Position numbers and translations under genes: made by a program
Assembly (NCBI GenBank): GCA_044228285.1
Contig: JBGAVD010000006.1
Span: 1 to 64,000, forward strand
Reading direction: 5' to 3'
DNA length: 64,000 nt
Source of the DNA: JBBATK01 sp044228285
GTDB taxonomy: Bacteria > Bacteroidota > Ignavibacteria > Kapaibacteriales > NICIL-2
Shown: piece by piece, positions 17,948-27,416 of the stretch
How positions within the stretch are numbered: position 1 is the stretch's first letter
Layout: every line of letters starts with the position of its first letter
Notes under the pieces: generated by a model
What the model was told of the DNA's origin: nothing
Database searches by the model: none
What the model saw: the letters and a program-made list of their open reading frames with translations, nothing else

Positions 17948-20029
17948 ATGACAACACCAACCAAAACACTCATAGCCCGCACGAAGGAACGCGATTCATT
18001 GCGTTCCGTGCTCGGTGCTGCGCACGCAGCAAAGGGTCAATTGATGTGTATTGGTGCTGAAAGCGGTTATGGTAAGACGATGCTTCTGGAAACAGTAGTC
18101 CAGGAAAGCAGAGTCAAGCGTGAAGTTGATGTCGTACGCGTAGAATGTCAAGCTCCTATTGGCGCATTGAATGTAGCATCCATCCAGCCCATGCAACCAT
18201 GGCTCAAAGCCCTGGAATCATTGGTTGAGCTTAATGCAGGTTCGGCGAAGAAGCGTTTGGCAGTAAACATTGGACTCTCCGTACTGGGTTTGATACCAAT
18301 TGCGGGATCCATCTTTGATATGACCAAAGAGGTCATGCGTGATTTGCGTGAGTACAGAGCAGACAAACGCAACTCTCAGGATGCAACACAGAGCGGCACG
18401 AAACTCTTTAGCGAGTTCTATGATGCTCTCTCTGCATTGGCACGTCAGCACCCCATCAGCATCTTTCTTGATGATGCTCAATGGATGGATGCACAGTCGG
18501 TTGAGTTTCTCGATTTCCTTGTGAAGAAGTCAGAACCACTTGCCTTCAGTGTAGTTATTGCCTACCAGCAAGCAACAGTACAAGTAAAGAACCCTGCGTT
18601 ATTGGCTTGGCTTCAACAGCATGCCTCCAACGACAAAGTGCATGTGCTAGAGCTTCAAGCCTTTCATCCCGACGAGATTCGGCAAGCAGTTCAACTCAGC
18701 TTTCCTCGCCAAGCTCGCAATAGCGCCTTTGAAGAGTGGCTCCTGCGTCGTTCCGCAGGTGTACCCATCACCCTCATGGAGTATCTTCAGTACTTCCAAC
18801 AGCACTCCCCTTTTCGAGAAGACGGCAGCCTCGATTCTGAACGCTTGCAATCGCAAGCGATACCGGCTTCATTGCAAGCGCTGTTTGCACGAAGTATCGA
18901 GCAGTTGAGTGAGGCAGATATCAATGTGTTGTCATTGTGTAGTGCTGAGGGACGTGAGTGCAGCGTCTACGTGATCTCGCAGCTCATGAACTTGGACACT
19001 CTTGCCACGATAAAGAAATTGAAGTCACTGCAGTATCGAACCGGCATGCTCAGAAGTACCGGAGCACAGGCACGATACGGAGTGAAGACAACCATCTACG
19101 AATTCACGCAAGCCCTGCATCACAGCTACTTTCACTCAACGCTCGAGATGGAGGAGCGCGTAGAGTTGCATGAACGCATCGCGAGTATTCTCCAAAAGTG
19201 TTTTCGTGATACCGAGGATGAACAACTGAAGCGACAACTTGCTCCCTACATTGCCGCACATGCTCTGGAAGCTGGAGATGAAGCAACAGCACGGAACATG
19301 TTGGTGCATTCCGCTGAACAAGCTGAGGAAAGTGGAAGCAGTGAAGTGATGTCGCAAATTCTGCAAGCCTACACCGAGCTTTCCGGCAACGAGAAGGACT
19401 TCTATCAACAGGAAGCAGACCAACACTTGCATGCGATTGCACAGCACATGGGTTTGGAGGAAGCGCCAGACTACAACAGCGTTCGCACTCCACAGCCGGA
19501 GTCGTCGCAACTGGATATACCAGACTGCAACATCGTACGCGACGATATCCTGGAATACTACTTCAATGCCGAGTTTGCTGAAGCGGCACGTAGGGCTGAA
19601 GAGTTCTTAGCTCTCTCTGGCTCGCTTATCCAAGCGCAAGATCATGTTTTGATACTCGCCATGGCAGCACGTGCGGAGATCGAGGCTGAGCAATACGAGA
19701 AGTCCTATGCCCTTCTTCAACGAGCCAGCATCATGCTGGAAAGCAATGCGGATGATTACGCGCAGTGTATCGTCGACAATGTCCGCAGTATATGGCAACT
19801 CCGTCGTGGCTATCAACAACAATCCCTGGCAGACCTTCAGCATGCTGCACAATCGGCATCGCAACTCAGCGATGACTTGAAGTTGTTGACCATTAGTAAT
19901 ATCTCGTTGGCATTGCGGTCGAGCAACCAACGACAATCCAAGCTCTTTGAACGCATTGCCAAACAGCTCTGCAGCTCACTGCACTTTACAGAGTTTAGTC
20001 AGAAGGTATTTGCGCGGACGAGAGAGTAG
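17948..20029 (+). CDS. STAND/AAA-type ATPase with helical repeats, unknown function
   Basis: The 693-residue protein opens with an AAA_16/Orc1-like NTPase domain: RTKERDSLRSVL, Walker A ESGYGKTML (preceded by MCIGA), and Walker B ISIFLDDAQWMD near residue 180. A winged-helix-like region and TPR-like helices fill the rest (EAGDEATARNMLVHSAEQAE, RAEIEAEQYEKSYALL). This is the architecture of MalT/STAND signal-transduction ATPases, but no C-terminal LuxR DNA-binding helix-turn-helix is present. A hydrophobic Gly-rich insert near residue 110 (GLSVLGLIPIAGSIFDM) is unusual between Walker A and B and could touch a membrane. The preceding gene encodes a membrane protein 78 bp upstream, a likely partner. 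Confidence 0.8.
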   Translation: MTTPTKTLIARTKERDSLRSVLGAAHAAKGQLMCIGAESGYGKTMLLETVVQESRVKREVDVVRVECQAPIGALNVASIQPMQPWLKALESLVELNAGSAKKRLAVNIGLSVLGLIPIAGSIFDMTKEVMRDLREYRADKRNSQDATQSGTKLFSEFYDALSALARQHPISIFLDDAQWMDAQSVEFLDFLVKKSEPLAFSVVIAYQQATVQVKNPALLAWLQQHASNDKVHVLELQAFHPDEIRQAVQLSFPRQARNSAFEEWLLRRSAGVPITLMEYLQYFQQHSPFREDGSLDSERLQSQAIPASLQALFARSIEQLSEADINVLSLCSAEGRECSVYVISQLMNLDTLATIKKLKSLQYRTGMLRSTGAQARYGVKTTIYEFTQALHHSYFHSTLEMEERVELHERIASILQKCFRDTEDEQLKRQLAPYIAAHALEAGDEATARNMLVHSAEQAEESGSSEVMSQILQAYTELSGNEKDFYQQEADQHLHAIAQHMGLEEAPDYNSVRTPQPESSQLDIPDCNIVRDDILEYYFNAEFAEAARRAEEFLALSGSLIQAQDHVLILAMAARAEIEAEQYEKSYALLQRASIMLESNADDYAQCIVDNVRSIWQLRRGYQQQSLADLQHAAQSASQLSDDLKLLTISNISLALRSSNQRQSKLFERIAKQLCSSLHFTEFSQKVFARTRE

Positions 20030-20138
20030 GTGGCCTTCATCCCATAAAGGCTCTATAGCGTCCATGCGCCGAGGATGCGCAGATTAGAGAGCTAAAATCC
20101 AAAAGAGATCCACAGAAGATTCAATCGAAAGTGTGCTT

Positions 20139-20798
20139 TTAGTAGCGGATTTTCGTGACGGCGCGCAGTCGTGCAACGCGACGCTTTCCATCATATACTG
20201 TTGTGGACAAGACTTGATAGTCGAGACTCAATCGAAGCATGTGCTTTGCAGACACCACATTCTGGTTAAGAAATCCAAAGTTGTAGTCATCAAAGTTTCG
20301 CAGTACAACTGTGTCTATCACATCTACCTGGCGACCATTTACTTTCTTGAAGTAGAGAACATAAGCCTTCAGTTCGGCACGATTCAGGTTATAGGTTCGT
20401 TCACCATCGATGGGAAGCGAGTCTATGCGAATCTTTAATCGTTGTATAGCATAGTTCTTTGCATCGTAGTATTGACCAGTAGGCACGAGATCAGCATGTA
20501 AAGTCAACTTCGGTATGACACTCGAGGTGTCGACCAAACAGAGAAAGCGATCTGAAGAGTCCGCGCCTGGTCTATCTTCTGCAAGACGAAAGCTCATCCG
20601 GAGTGCGATTTCAGACTCCGTACCCTCAACACACAGCATCTCCAGGCTGTCCTGACTAAGCACAACTGGCTTTGGATTATCGATCGTGGTTTTGATGTTA
20701 TCGTCAATATCCATCGGACTCTGGCACGACGCGAACGTTAAAGCCAGAGCTATCAAGCTGCTTATTGTGGCTATCCATATGGATTGAAGTGCTTTCAT
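20139..20798 (-). CDS. Lipoprotein, paralogue of its upstream neighbour
   Basis: This 219-residue protein has a lipoprotein signal (MKALQSIWIATISSLIALAL then TFASC as lipobox). The mature part is beta-rich with no known domain. It shares a pattern with the gene directly upstream: a DS-x-S-x-L start, DTSSVIPKLTLHADLVPTG, IRIDSLPIDGERTYNLN and a basic C-terminus (ARLRAVTKIRY). The two are therefore tandem duplicates, separated by only 16 bp and probably co-transcribed. The function is unknown. It converges with the ATPase gene. Confidence 0.75.
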   Translation of the reverse strand: MKALQSIWIATISSLIALALTFASCQSPMDIDDNIKTTIDNPKPVVLSQDSLEMLCVEGTESEIALRMSFRLAEDRPGADSSDRFLCLVDTSSVIPKLTLHADLVPTGQYYDAKNYAIQRLKIRIDSLPIDGERTYNLNRAELKAYVLYFKKVNGRQVDVIDTVVLRNFDDYNFGFLNQNVVSAKHMLRLSLDYQVLSTTVYDGKRRVARLRAVTKIRY

Positions 20799-20814
20799 CT
20801 AAACCCAGAAGTTA

Positions 20815-21483
20815 TTAGTAGCGAATTCGTAATTCCGCAATTGCGTGGATGCGATCGCGACCTTGACGACTCATGCTTGTGACCGTGTAGGCAGCCTGCA
20901 TTTCTATTTGCAGGACGATCTCACGTTTCGCCGTGAGTTTCCACGACAGAATGCGAGCGAAGCTATCGTCTTTGCTATAAGGACCTTTGCTTGACTGCTC
21001 AATATGTACACGCGAGTATTGTTGTGTTGGTTTTTCGACGGTACGTACAACGAAAGCAATCTGGCCATCATTGACTAAACACCAATCATCGCCAGTTATC
21101 GGGAACGAATCCAGAGCAATGTACACCTGGCGAAGTCTCGATTCCTTCATATCACTCTGGTCTTGAAACACAGGAGTAAAGTACAGTTTTGTACTCAGCG
21201 TAGGAATCGCTTTGCTTGTGTCTATGACGATACTGCTTGAGTCATTTGTACGGCCTACAACAGCACGATTTGAAAGCACGAAACGATGATGAGGACCAGA
21301 AACAACATCGTCATTATCAGCAAGCGCATAACTCATTGAATCCACACTTACTGCAAAGGGTTTGGCATCGGGCACCTCAACCACTGGACCAGTGATTGGA
21401 TCTTTAAAACAGGCACTGAAGCCGCTCGCCATAATGAGCAGCGTTAGCGCAAATGTTACTTTATTCCAGACTACTCTGTTCAT
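20815..21483 (-). CDS. Lipoprotein, paralogue of its downstream neighbour
   Basis: The 222-residue protein from the ATG at 21483 has signal MNRVVWNKVTFALTLLIMA with lipobox GFSAC; a GTG at 21510 would extend it by nine residues. The mature part shows the same blocks as its neighbour: DTSKAIPTLSTKLYFTP, IALDSFPITGDDWCLVN, and a C-terminal IHAIAELRIRY. The pair lies downstream of the ECF sigma/anti-sigma genes on the same strand, with a 254-bp gap. They might belong to that regulon; the sequence gives no proof. Confidence 0.75.
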   Translation of the reverse strand: MNRVVWNKVTFALTLLIMASGFSACFKDPITGPVVEVPDAKPFAVSVDSMSYALADNDDVVSGPHHRFVLSNRAVVGRTNDSSSIVIDTSKAIPTLSTKLYFTPVFQDQSDMKESRLRQVYIALDSFPITGDDWCLVNDGQIAFVVRTVEKPTQQYSRVHIEQSSKGPYSKDDSFARILSWKLTAKREIVLQIEMQAAYTVTSMSRQGRDRIHAIAELRIRY

Positions 21484-21737
21484 AGTTTTAAGCCAAAGCT
21501 TTGCAGACACAATAAGAATTCAACAAGAATACCACCTAACGAAGTGCTGACTCATTCTTCGAGTACATTCGAGTCACTTTGAATGCTTGCTCGCTGATAA
21601 TCTGCACTTCATACCAACGCACCTTCTCTTTTCTTGTCCGAAGGAATCACAACCACTCTCACTTCCTTCAGAGACGACTACTCACAATAACACACTCCGC
21701 ACGAGAAAGTTGCACGCAAGCAACACTCGCTCTTTCA

Positions 21738-23051
21738 TTAAAATTGAGCTTTGCTCAATACGCCATAGTTTGTTCCACCCAGATTCAGTTGGATGAATGG
21801 TTGCCAGCCGCTATTCCACATCGATGGGAAGAGATTGACTTGTCCGAAGACCGAACCCCAGGTGAGAGCTGGATTCGCCTCGTAGCGCTTCACACTACCA
21901 TCCACAATTCCACTAAATTTCATGGCAATCGACTCCGAGCCTAGTTCTAGTCCAGCGGAGAAATACTCATTAAACGAACGTCGAACACCAACTGCAAGAT
22001 TATTCAGTGTTGCTGTGTTATCAGCCACAACACTTACATCAACTAGCGAGCGTCCACCAAGCGCCCGTACATAGGCTTGGAAGCCAGGTTTAAACACTGG
22101 CATTTCATAGAGCGTAGCGTCTGGGGCTGCGCTGGCATTAACTGCATCGCTTTGCTGTTTGAGAACATCCGGATGCAACTTGCGGAGAGTTAGTGCGGCA
22201 AAGCTTGTACTTGGTACCGGAACGTTTTCAATATTATCTGCTACTGGACCGTTCGCAGAAGCAGAAGGTCTTGCAATTGCTGTGCGATCGTTGAACTTCT
22301 CTGCGGAGCTATTCTGCGCAGCATTTGTTCCAATCGTCTGCTTATCCACCATCATGTTCCGCGACTCTGCAGCTGGTACAGTATTCATCGCATTCTTCCC
22401 GTTGCGAGTTCCAGGACTTGCAGGAGAGCCAGCGAGAACTGGTCGATCGATATAGATCTTCCGAGTTACATACACTGTGTCGTGTTGAACACGCGCTGCA
22501 CCATTGAGGAAGCCTGAAGATTGGCGTTGAGAAGCTGGCGCTGTGGAGCGAAGCTCCGCAAGCGTTGATGAAGAAGACTCTTGAGAAGCTCGTGCTGTGT
22601 TCGATGTACTGTTAGCAGCACTGTTCTGTGCACTGTTTGGCGAAGCAGCAGATGTTGATTGTGATGTTGTGGATGTTACACTTGTTCCTTGTTCTGAACT
22701 ATTCATACTTCCTGGACTTACCGCGTACCATGTTGCGACGCTGCTCACCACACCAACGGCTAGTGGCATCCACACTTTGGACCACAGGCTGCTCAGCCAG
22801 CCACTTTGCACAAGCATCGAGGTTGACATACCTAATGCACCAAACACAGCTGCTGTTGAAGCGATGGGTGGTATCAGGGCTACCTTGTCTTCGCGTACAG
22901 CGCGATTGAGCGCAAGCATCTCGCGCATTTCGTTGCGTAGATCAGCGTTAGCGTTGAGCGAAGAGAACAATGATGTTTCCATCGAAGCATCCAGCTCTCC
23001 GTCTAAAAACGAATGCAGGAGTTCCGATGGTGTAGGTATCGATGTATCCAT
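21738..23051 (-). CDS. Anti-sigma-like membrane protein with long C-terminal extracytoplasmic domain
   Basis: The product has 437 residues from the ATG at 23051 (MDTSIPTPSELLHSFLDGEL); an in-frame ATG at 23102 would add 17. The first 75 residues resemble an anti-sigma domain (FLDGELDASMETSLFSSLNA, LRNEMREMLALNRAVREDKV). A hydrophobic stretch follows near residues 80-125. Then comes a Ser/Thr/Asn/Ala-rich linker of about 100 residues. The C-terminal ~140 residues are beta-rich and aromatic (YVRALGGRSLVDVSVVADNT, QPFIQLNLGGTNYGVL), with outer-membrane-barrel flavour. It sits 112 bp after the ECF sigma gene on the same strand, so it probably sequesters that factor. The long exported part is atypical for an anti-sigma factor and may be a sensor. 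Confidence 0.75.
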   Translation of the reverse strand: MDTSIPTPSELLHSFLDGELDASMETSLFSSLNANADLRNEMREMLALNRAVREDKVALIPPIASTAAVFGALGMSTSMLVQSGWLSSLWSKVWMPLAVGVVSSVATWYAVSPGSMNSSEQGTSVTSTTSQSTSAASPNSAQNSAANSTSNTARASQESSSSTLAELRSTAPASQRQSSGFLNGAARVQHDTVYVTRKIYIDRPVLAGSPASPGTRNGKNAMNTVPAAESRNMMVDKQTIGTNAAQNSSAEKFNDRTAIARPSASANGPVADNIENVPVPSTSFAALTLRKLHPDVLKQQSDAVNASAAPDATLYEMPVFKPGFQAYVRALGGRSLVDVSVVADNTATLNNLAVGVRRSFNEYFSAGLELGSESIAMKFSGIVDGSVKRYEANPALTWGSVFGQVNLFPSMWNSGWQPFIQLNLGGTNYGVLSKAQF

Positions 23052-23163
23052 AGTGCACACCCTTTGGGTGTAGTTCTTTAATATCTTTTTTGTCGTTTTC
23101 ATTCGCGTCAGCTTCGCTGGCGCGTTGTACCAACTTCCAGGCCACCCTACCTATTCCGGGCCG

Positions 23164-23745
23164 CTAGGATTGTCGATCGAGATCCTGCAAATACGGCTGC
23201 AGAAGCTCTCTGATTTTCTGTTTGGCGCGGAACGAGCGGATTTTTGCTGTTGCTTCCGTACATCCCACGATCTCACCGATTTCAGCGTAAGCCAAGCCAT
23301 CGTACTCACGGAGAACGAAGACTTCGCGATAATCATGTGGTAGTTGCTCAAGCGCTTTGTTGATGAGCCCCATGAGTTCCTGGTTATCAGCGGAGTTATC
23401 CATCTTTACAGAATGGTACTCTTCGAACTCCACAAAGCGATGAGTGTTGTTGTCGCGCTTAGCATTCAAACACAAGTTTCTAGCAATGCGGAGCAAGAAA
23501 GCCGCAACATTAGTCATCTCGCGTTCTTGTTGTGCACTATTGTAGAAGCGAATGAAGGTGTCTTGGAAGACGTCCTGGGCTTGATCGGTGTCAGAGAGTA
23601 CTTTCCGACAATAGGCATAGATGCGCGGCGACAAGCGGGCGTACAATTCCTTGAACGCTGCTTCACTCAGTCGGCGGTCTCCACTTGATCCTTGATGGAT
23701 AAAGGCAAACAGCTCGACATCGCTATATGTTTCCATTCCTTGCAT
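23164..23745 (-). CDS. ECF-family RNA polymerase sigma factor
   Basis: The 193-residue protein contains sigma region 2 (FKELYARLSPRIYAYCRKVL, AQDVFQDTFIRFYNSAQ) and region 4 (ALEQLPHDYREVFVLREYDG, YAEIGEIVGCTEATAKIRSF). There is no region 1 or 3, as in extracytoplasmic-function sigma factors. A second ATG three codons in is equally plausible. It heads a minus-strand set with the anti-sigma-like membrane protein and is divergent from the T9SS cargo gene at 24131, whose promoter it may or may not control. Confidence 0.93.
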   Translation of the reverse strand: MQGMETYSDVELFAFIHQGSSGDRRLSEAAFKELYARLSPRIYAYCRKVLSDTDQAQDVFQDTFIRFYNSAQQEREMTNVAAFLLRIARNLCLNAKRDNNTHRFVEFEEYHSVKMDNSADNQELMGLINKALEQLPHDYREVFVLREYDGLAYAEIGEIVGCTEATAKIRSFRAKQKIRELLQPYLQDLDRQS

Positions 23746-24130
23746 AGGGGCTTGTCGTAGAGCTTGATGGAATAACCATCAAACAAGACTTTGGTAACAG
23801 CTATGGAGTCCAGACCGAGATTCCATCGTCTTGGAACCGAGAACTGTTCATTTGAGCTTCCGGATCCACCTGAGCAAACATACGCCAGACCCTTGAAAGT
23901 GGGAGAATAATGGAGCTCTGTGTCTTTTACAGCCTCAAATGTCAATTAACTCTTCTATAACACATGATCCATGTAACTTGCGCGGTCTCTAATCGTAGGA
24001 GGGTTTTCTCCTGCTTCCTGCTTCTTAGCAGGGGCTGCATTGCATCCCACCTTTGCTCATGTTGGTGGGCTCGAGGGACAACGTACATCGCTTGAAATCT
24101 ACTTTATTCACTATTACACCTTCATTTCAC
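23746..24130. other. Divergent intergenic region between sigma factor and T9SS cargo
   Basis: This 385-bp region must hold the promoters of both divergent genes. A hairpin, CCTGCT-tctt-AGCAGG, lies at 24017-24032. I see no convincing gene and no clear promoter consensus. Confidence 0.4.
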
Positions 24131-27040
24131 ATGCTTCCATTGTTACGCAAGTCTCTTTTCACGGCTGCCCTGTTTGCCTTGATTGCTATGAGCAGTCTAC
24201 CGGCAATAGCTCAAAGCCCGATTACCATGCCAGACGGCGAAGTAGTCGTGGCAGTGAACATCATACCCGATGTCGCTCCACAAACCGATGTACGTATTAG
24301 TGCAACTCGTAGTCGCATTTATGCATCGGCGTTAGTCGGTGGTGTTTGGGCACCAAACAAGCTCATTTTCGACAAGATTCCGAATGAGCGTCGCATCAAT
24401 GACGCCAGCCTACGTGCTGGTGAAACAGGAACGACCCGCGGTTATGCCGTCTTACTTGATAACGGCGATGTTCTTACATTGACCTTGGACTTAGCAGCTT
24501 CTGCCGTTAGTGGGCAGCCGCAACTTCTCATGACTCCACAACTGCCGCAAAACAATGGTTTCAATCAGCAACAGTACCAAAAGGTTGTGTACAGCAGCTT
24601 CGTTTCTGTTCTTTATAACGGCAATGTGTACACCAACAAACTGGACGGATCTGGATATATTTTGGATAGCGCCGGAATGCGTTCGGGCATAGCTCAAGAC
24701 ATCTCGCTTGACTTACAAGCAAACCTTGTAGCGGGAACTGCCCGAGGTATTTATCATCGCAATACTCAAACAGGCAAGTGGCAGCGTAACAGTGCTTTTG
24801 ACTCAACGTTCACTGTGCGAAGCATATTCTATGCACGCGATTTGCGAATTTTTGCTTCAACGAATAATCGCGGTACCTTCCTTTCAACAGACAATGGTAC
24901 AACGTGGAAGCGCGACACCAACGGTCTCGCGAATGCATCAGTAGCGCGCTTTGCTGACGACGTCAACAAAGTCGTGTATGCCGTGATCAATGCAGGCAAC
25001 GGTGCAACCACATTATTCCGCAAAAGTGTTCCAGCTGGAGGCTGGAGTCGTATCGACGCTCAGCTAACAACAGCAGCAGGTGGCACACTTCGCATTTTTG
25101 ATATCGCTTCGAACAACAGCGTGGAGTTGGCAACGAGCATTGGAATGATGTCGTCATTCAACGCTGCTGACTCTTGGTCCAACACCAGTGTAAACATTAG
25201 TGCAGAAGACATTTATAGTCTGCAATTCATGAGTGGTGGTGCGCAGGTTGCGAGCACGAATGTTGGTGTGTTCCGTAAGACAACTGGTGCATGGTCACAA
25301 GTTTTCCCTACTAGCGGTTTCAACGCAGGTCGCGTTCTCTTCCGCGCGCAGAATCCTTCCAGACTTAGTCTTCAACTCGCTGCCTCTGGAAATATGCAGG
25401 GTGTTATTATGTCGAGCTCTGATGAAGGACAAACCTGGTTCGCAGACACAGTCGGTCTCAGCGAAGTTCCAGCAGCAAGCGGTTTCACCCAAGCTTTGTT
25501 CTCCATGGATCGTAGTGGTAAGAAGTACATAGCACTCGGATCTCCTCTTGAAGTGTATTCAACTCCGAGCTGGGGCATCGATACGGTTGGTTTGGATTGG
25601 CCATCTGGTAGTGGCACAGCAAGCGCTGTCTACATTGGCAGCGACCACGCGAACAACGTTTACCTGAGCGCTGGAGTGTTCACCGCTGGTGGCGGAGGAT
25701 TCGTTCTCAAGCAAGGCATGCTCTATCGTCGTAGCGGTGGTGGCATGTGGATTGACGACTCAAACGGATTTGACGGAAATGCCGTATCAGGTATGGCTTT
25801 TGGCAAAACCGCTATCTATGCAACAACATTGTTCGCAGATGGCACATCAAAACTCTACAAGCGTGGATCCGGTTCATGGCAACTACTTCCATCTTCACCA
25901 ACAGCATATTCAGATGCAAGTGCTATGTGTGTCGATTCATCCAATGCTCTATGGGTTGGCTACAGCGCAGTATTTCAAGGTGCCGACAACACTGGCATTG
26001 TAGCAACGACCGATGAAGGAGCTACGTGGCAGAATGGCGGCTTAGCAGGATTGACCATTCGTGGTCTTACCAGCACAAGCGATGGCACCTATGCATATAC
26101 GTCCCGTGGTGCATACAAACTCAGCCTTACACCTCTCAAAGTTGCATCAGTACAGTTTAGCAAGCATGAAATTGATTTCGGCACGGTTGAAGTCGGGATG
26201 AGTAAGGACACCACGATAACGGTTACAAATGGTGGGAACGACACGCTTCGCGTGTACAACCTCCGTGCTCCTTCCTTGAGTTTTGTCATTAGCCCTAACA
26301 GCTTTGAACTTGCGCCAGGCGGCAGTCGCAGTGTGACTATTTCGTTTAAGCCACAGAATGGCGGACAGTACAGCAATACCGTTCGTCCGGTCTCGAATAC
26401 AGCGCCAGACACCTTATTGCTCTTAGGTAATGGCAAAGCAGCGAATGCAAAGCTGTTGTTTGATGGCTCGTATATCGACCTAGGTACAGCATCAACGAAC
26501 AAGCCAAAGGACACTGTTATCGTCGTTGGAAACTCCGGTACCGATACGCTTATTGTCACCAACGTCACCTGCGTGAATCCAGCGATCACTGCTACACCTA
26601 CAGCTTTCAAGATTGCACCTTCTGGTACAACCAATTTGACTATCCGTTGGGCTCCTACCACACCAGGCAGCGTCGTTACACACTTACGCTTTTTCTCCAA
26701 CGCACCAGCCGACTCCATTCGCTTGCTCGCAGACGCTATTGCGGCAAGTGTGGATGATCCGAAGTATGCAGAGAGTTTGCGTCTTGTATTAGGACCAAAC
26801 CCTGTTGCAAATGACAACGCTCAATTGAGTTTCACTCTTCAAAACGCAATGCACTGTCGCATCGACCTCTTAAACAGTCGTGCACAAGAAATCGCAGAAC
26901 TCATGAACGCAAACCAAGAGTCAGGCACGCATAGTCTGTCACTTGCATCACACCTCAACGCCCTCTCCAATGGCGTGTACTACCTGCGCTTGCAGACCCC
27001 AGAAGGTCGCTGCACAGTAGCTTTAGTGGTGAGTCGCTAA
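24131..27040 (+). CDS. T9SS-secreted protein with Asp-box propeller and HYDIN-like Ig domains
   Basis: The ATG at 24131 (MLPLLRKSLFTAALFALIAM, then SSLPAIAQ) gives a clean Sec signal and a 969-residue protein; an upstream TTG only extends it with unsupported sequence. Residues from about 50 to 670 hold beta-propeller repeats with Asp-box motifs S-x-D-x-G-x-T-W (STDNGTTWKRDTNG, SSDEGQTWFADTVG, TTDEGATWQNGG). Two ASPM/SPD-2/HYDIN-type Ig domains follow (IDFGTVEVGMSKDTTITVTN, YIDLGTASTNKPKDTVIVVG). The last 80 residues are a T9SS sorting domain (LGPNPVANDNAQLSF, LSNGVYYLRLQTPEG). Asp-box propellers occur in sialidases, but catalytic residues cannot be assigned here. A strong terminator follows. 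Confidence 0.88.
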   Translation: MLPLLRKSLFTAALFALIAMSSLPAIAQSPITMPDGEVVVAVNIIPDVAPQTDVRISATRSRIYASALVGGVWAPNKLIFDKIPNERRINDASLRAGETGTTRGYAVLLDNGDVLTLTLDLAASAVSGQPQLLMTPQLPQNNGFNQQQYQKVVYSSFVSVLYNGNVYTNKLDGSGYILDSAGMRSGIAQDISLDLQANLVAGTARGIYHRNTQTGKWQRNSAFDSTFTVRSIFYARDLRIFASTNNRGTFLSTDNGTTWKRDTNGLANASVARFADDVNKVVYAVINAGNGATTLFRKSVPAGGWSRIDAQLTTAAGGTLRIFDIASNNSVELATSIGMMSSFNAADSWSNTSVNISAEDIYSLQFMSGGAQVASTNVGVFRKTTGAWSQVFPTSGFNAGRVLFRAQNPSRLSLQLAASGNMQGVIMSSSDEGQTWFADTVGLSEVPAASGFTQALFSMDRSGKKYIALGSPLEVYSTPSWGIDTVGLDWPSGSGTASAVYIGSDHANNVYLSAGVFTAGGGGFVLKQGMLYRRSGGGMWIDDSNGFDGNAVSGMAFGKTAIYATTLFADGTSKLYKRGSGSWQLLPSSPTAYSDASAMCVDSSNALWVGYSAVFQGADNTGIVATTDEGATWQNGGLAGLTIRGLTSTSDGTYAYTSRGAYKLSLTPLKVASVQFSKHEIDFGTVEVGMSKDTTITVTNGGNDTLRVYNLRAPSLSFVISPNSFELAPGGSRSVTISFKPQNGGQYSNTVRPVSNTAPDTLLLLGNGKAANAKLLFDGSYIDLGTASTNKPKDTVIVVGNSGTDTLIVTNVTCVNPAITATPTAFKIAPSGTTNLTIRWAPTTPGSVVTHLRFFSNAPADSIRLLADAIAASVDDPKYAESLRLVLGPNPVANDNAQLSFTLQNAMHCRIDLLNSRAQEIAELMNANQESGTHSLSLASHLNALSNGVYYLRLQTPEGRCTVALVVSR

Positions 27041-27065
27041 GAAGGACACCTCCGTCTGTTAGACG

Positions 27066-27105
27066 AACAGGGGCTGCAATCAATGATTGCAGCCCCTGTT
27101 TTGTT
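27066..27105. terminator. Terminator after the Asp-box T9SS cargo gene
   Basis: AACAGGGGCTGCAATCA (27066-27082) and TGATTGCAGCCCCTGTT (27084-27100) form a 17-bp inverted repeat followed by TTGTTTTTG. The flanking A and T runs could make it work in both directions. Confidence 0.9.
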
Positions 27106-27162
27106 TTTGAGGGAGTCGGGTTTGTGGGTATCATGAAAAAACTGAGGGTATCACAAAAAAAC

Positions 27163-27397
27163 CTGAGGGTCTCAGCGCAGCTGAGGCTCTCAGTGTCTCC
27201 AGCAGATCTACCATCAGCTGACATCTTCGATCCACAGTGAGAGCCTCAGCTTCGCTGAGACCCTCACGCGCGTGCGCGTCAGCGCATCAAAAACCTGAGG
27301 GTCTCAGCGCAGCTGAGGCTCTCAGTGTCTCCAGCAGATCTACCATCAGCTGATATCTTCGATCCACAGTGAGAGCCTCAGCTTCGCTGAGACCCCC
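27163..27397. repeat. Family B inverted REP pairs, two copies next to the RAYT gene
   Basis: Two nearly identical units of about 104 bp lie at 27163-27267 and 27295-27397. Each unit begins with CTGAGGGTCTCAGCGCAGCT (a hairpin) and continues through a conserved 45-bp spacer containing CAGCAGATCTACCATCAGCT. It ends with the reversed hairpin arm GAGAGCCTCAGCTTCGCTGA followed by GACC. The two arms are reverse complements of each other, as in BIMEs. Partial arms (ACTGAGGGTATCAC) precede the first copy. The array ends about 20 bp from the stop of the RAYT gene. Confidence 0.9.
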
Positions 27398-27416
27398 ACC
27401 ACTCTCGCCGTGTCCC

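Noticed and set aside
26089..26817. 242-codon minus-strand open frame
   Set aside because: It is antisense to the HYDIN-like domains of the T9SS cargo; repeats there explain the lack of stops.
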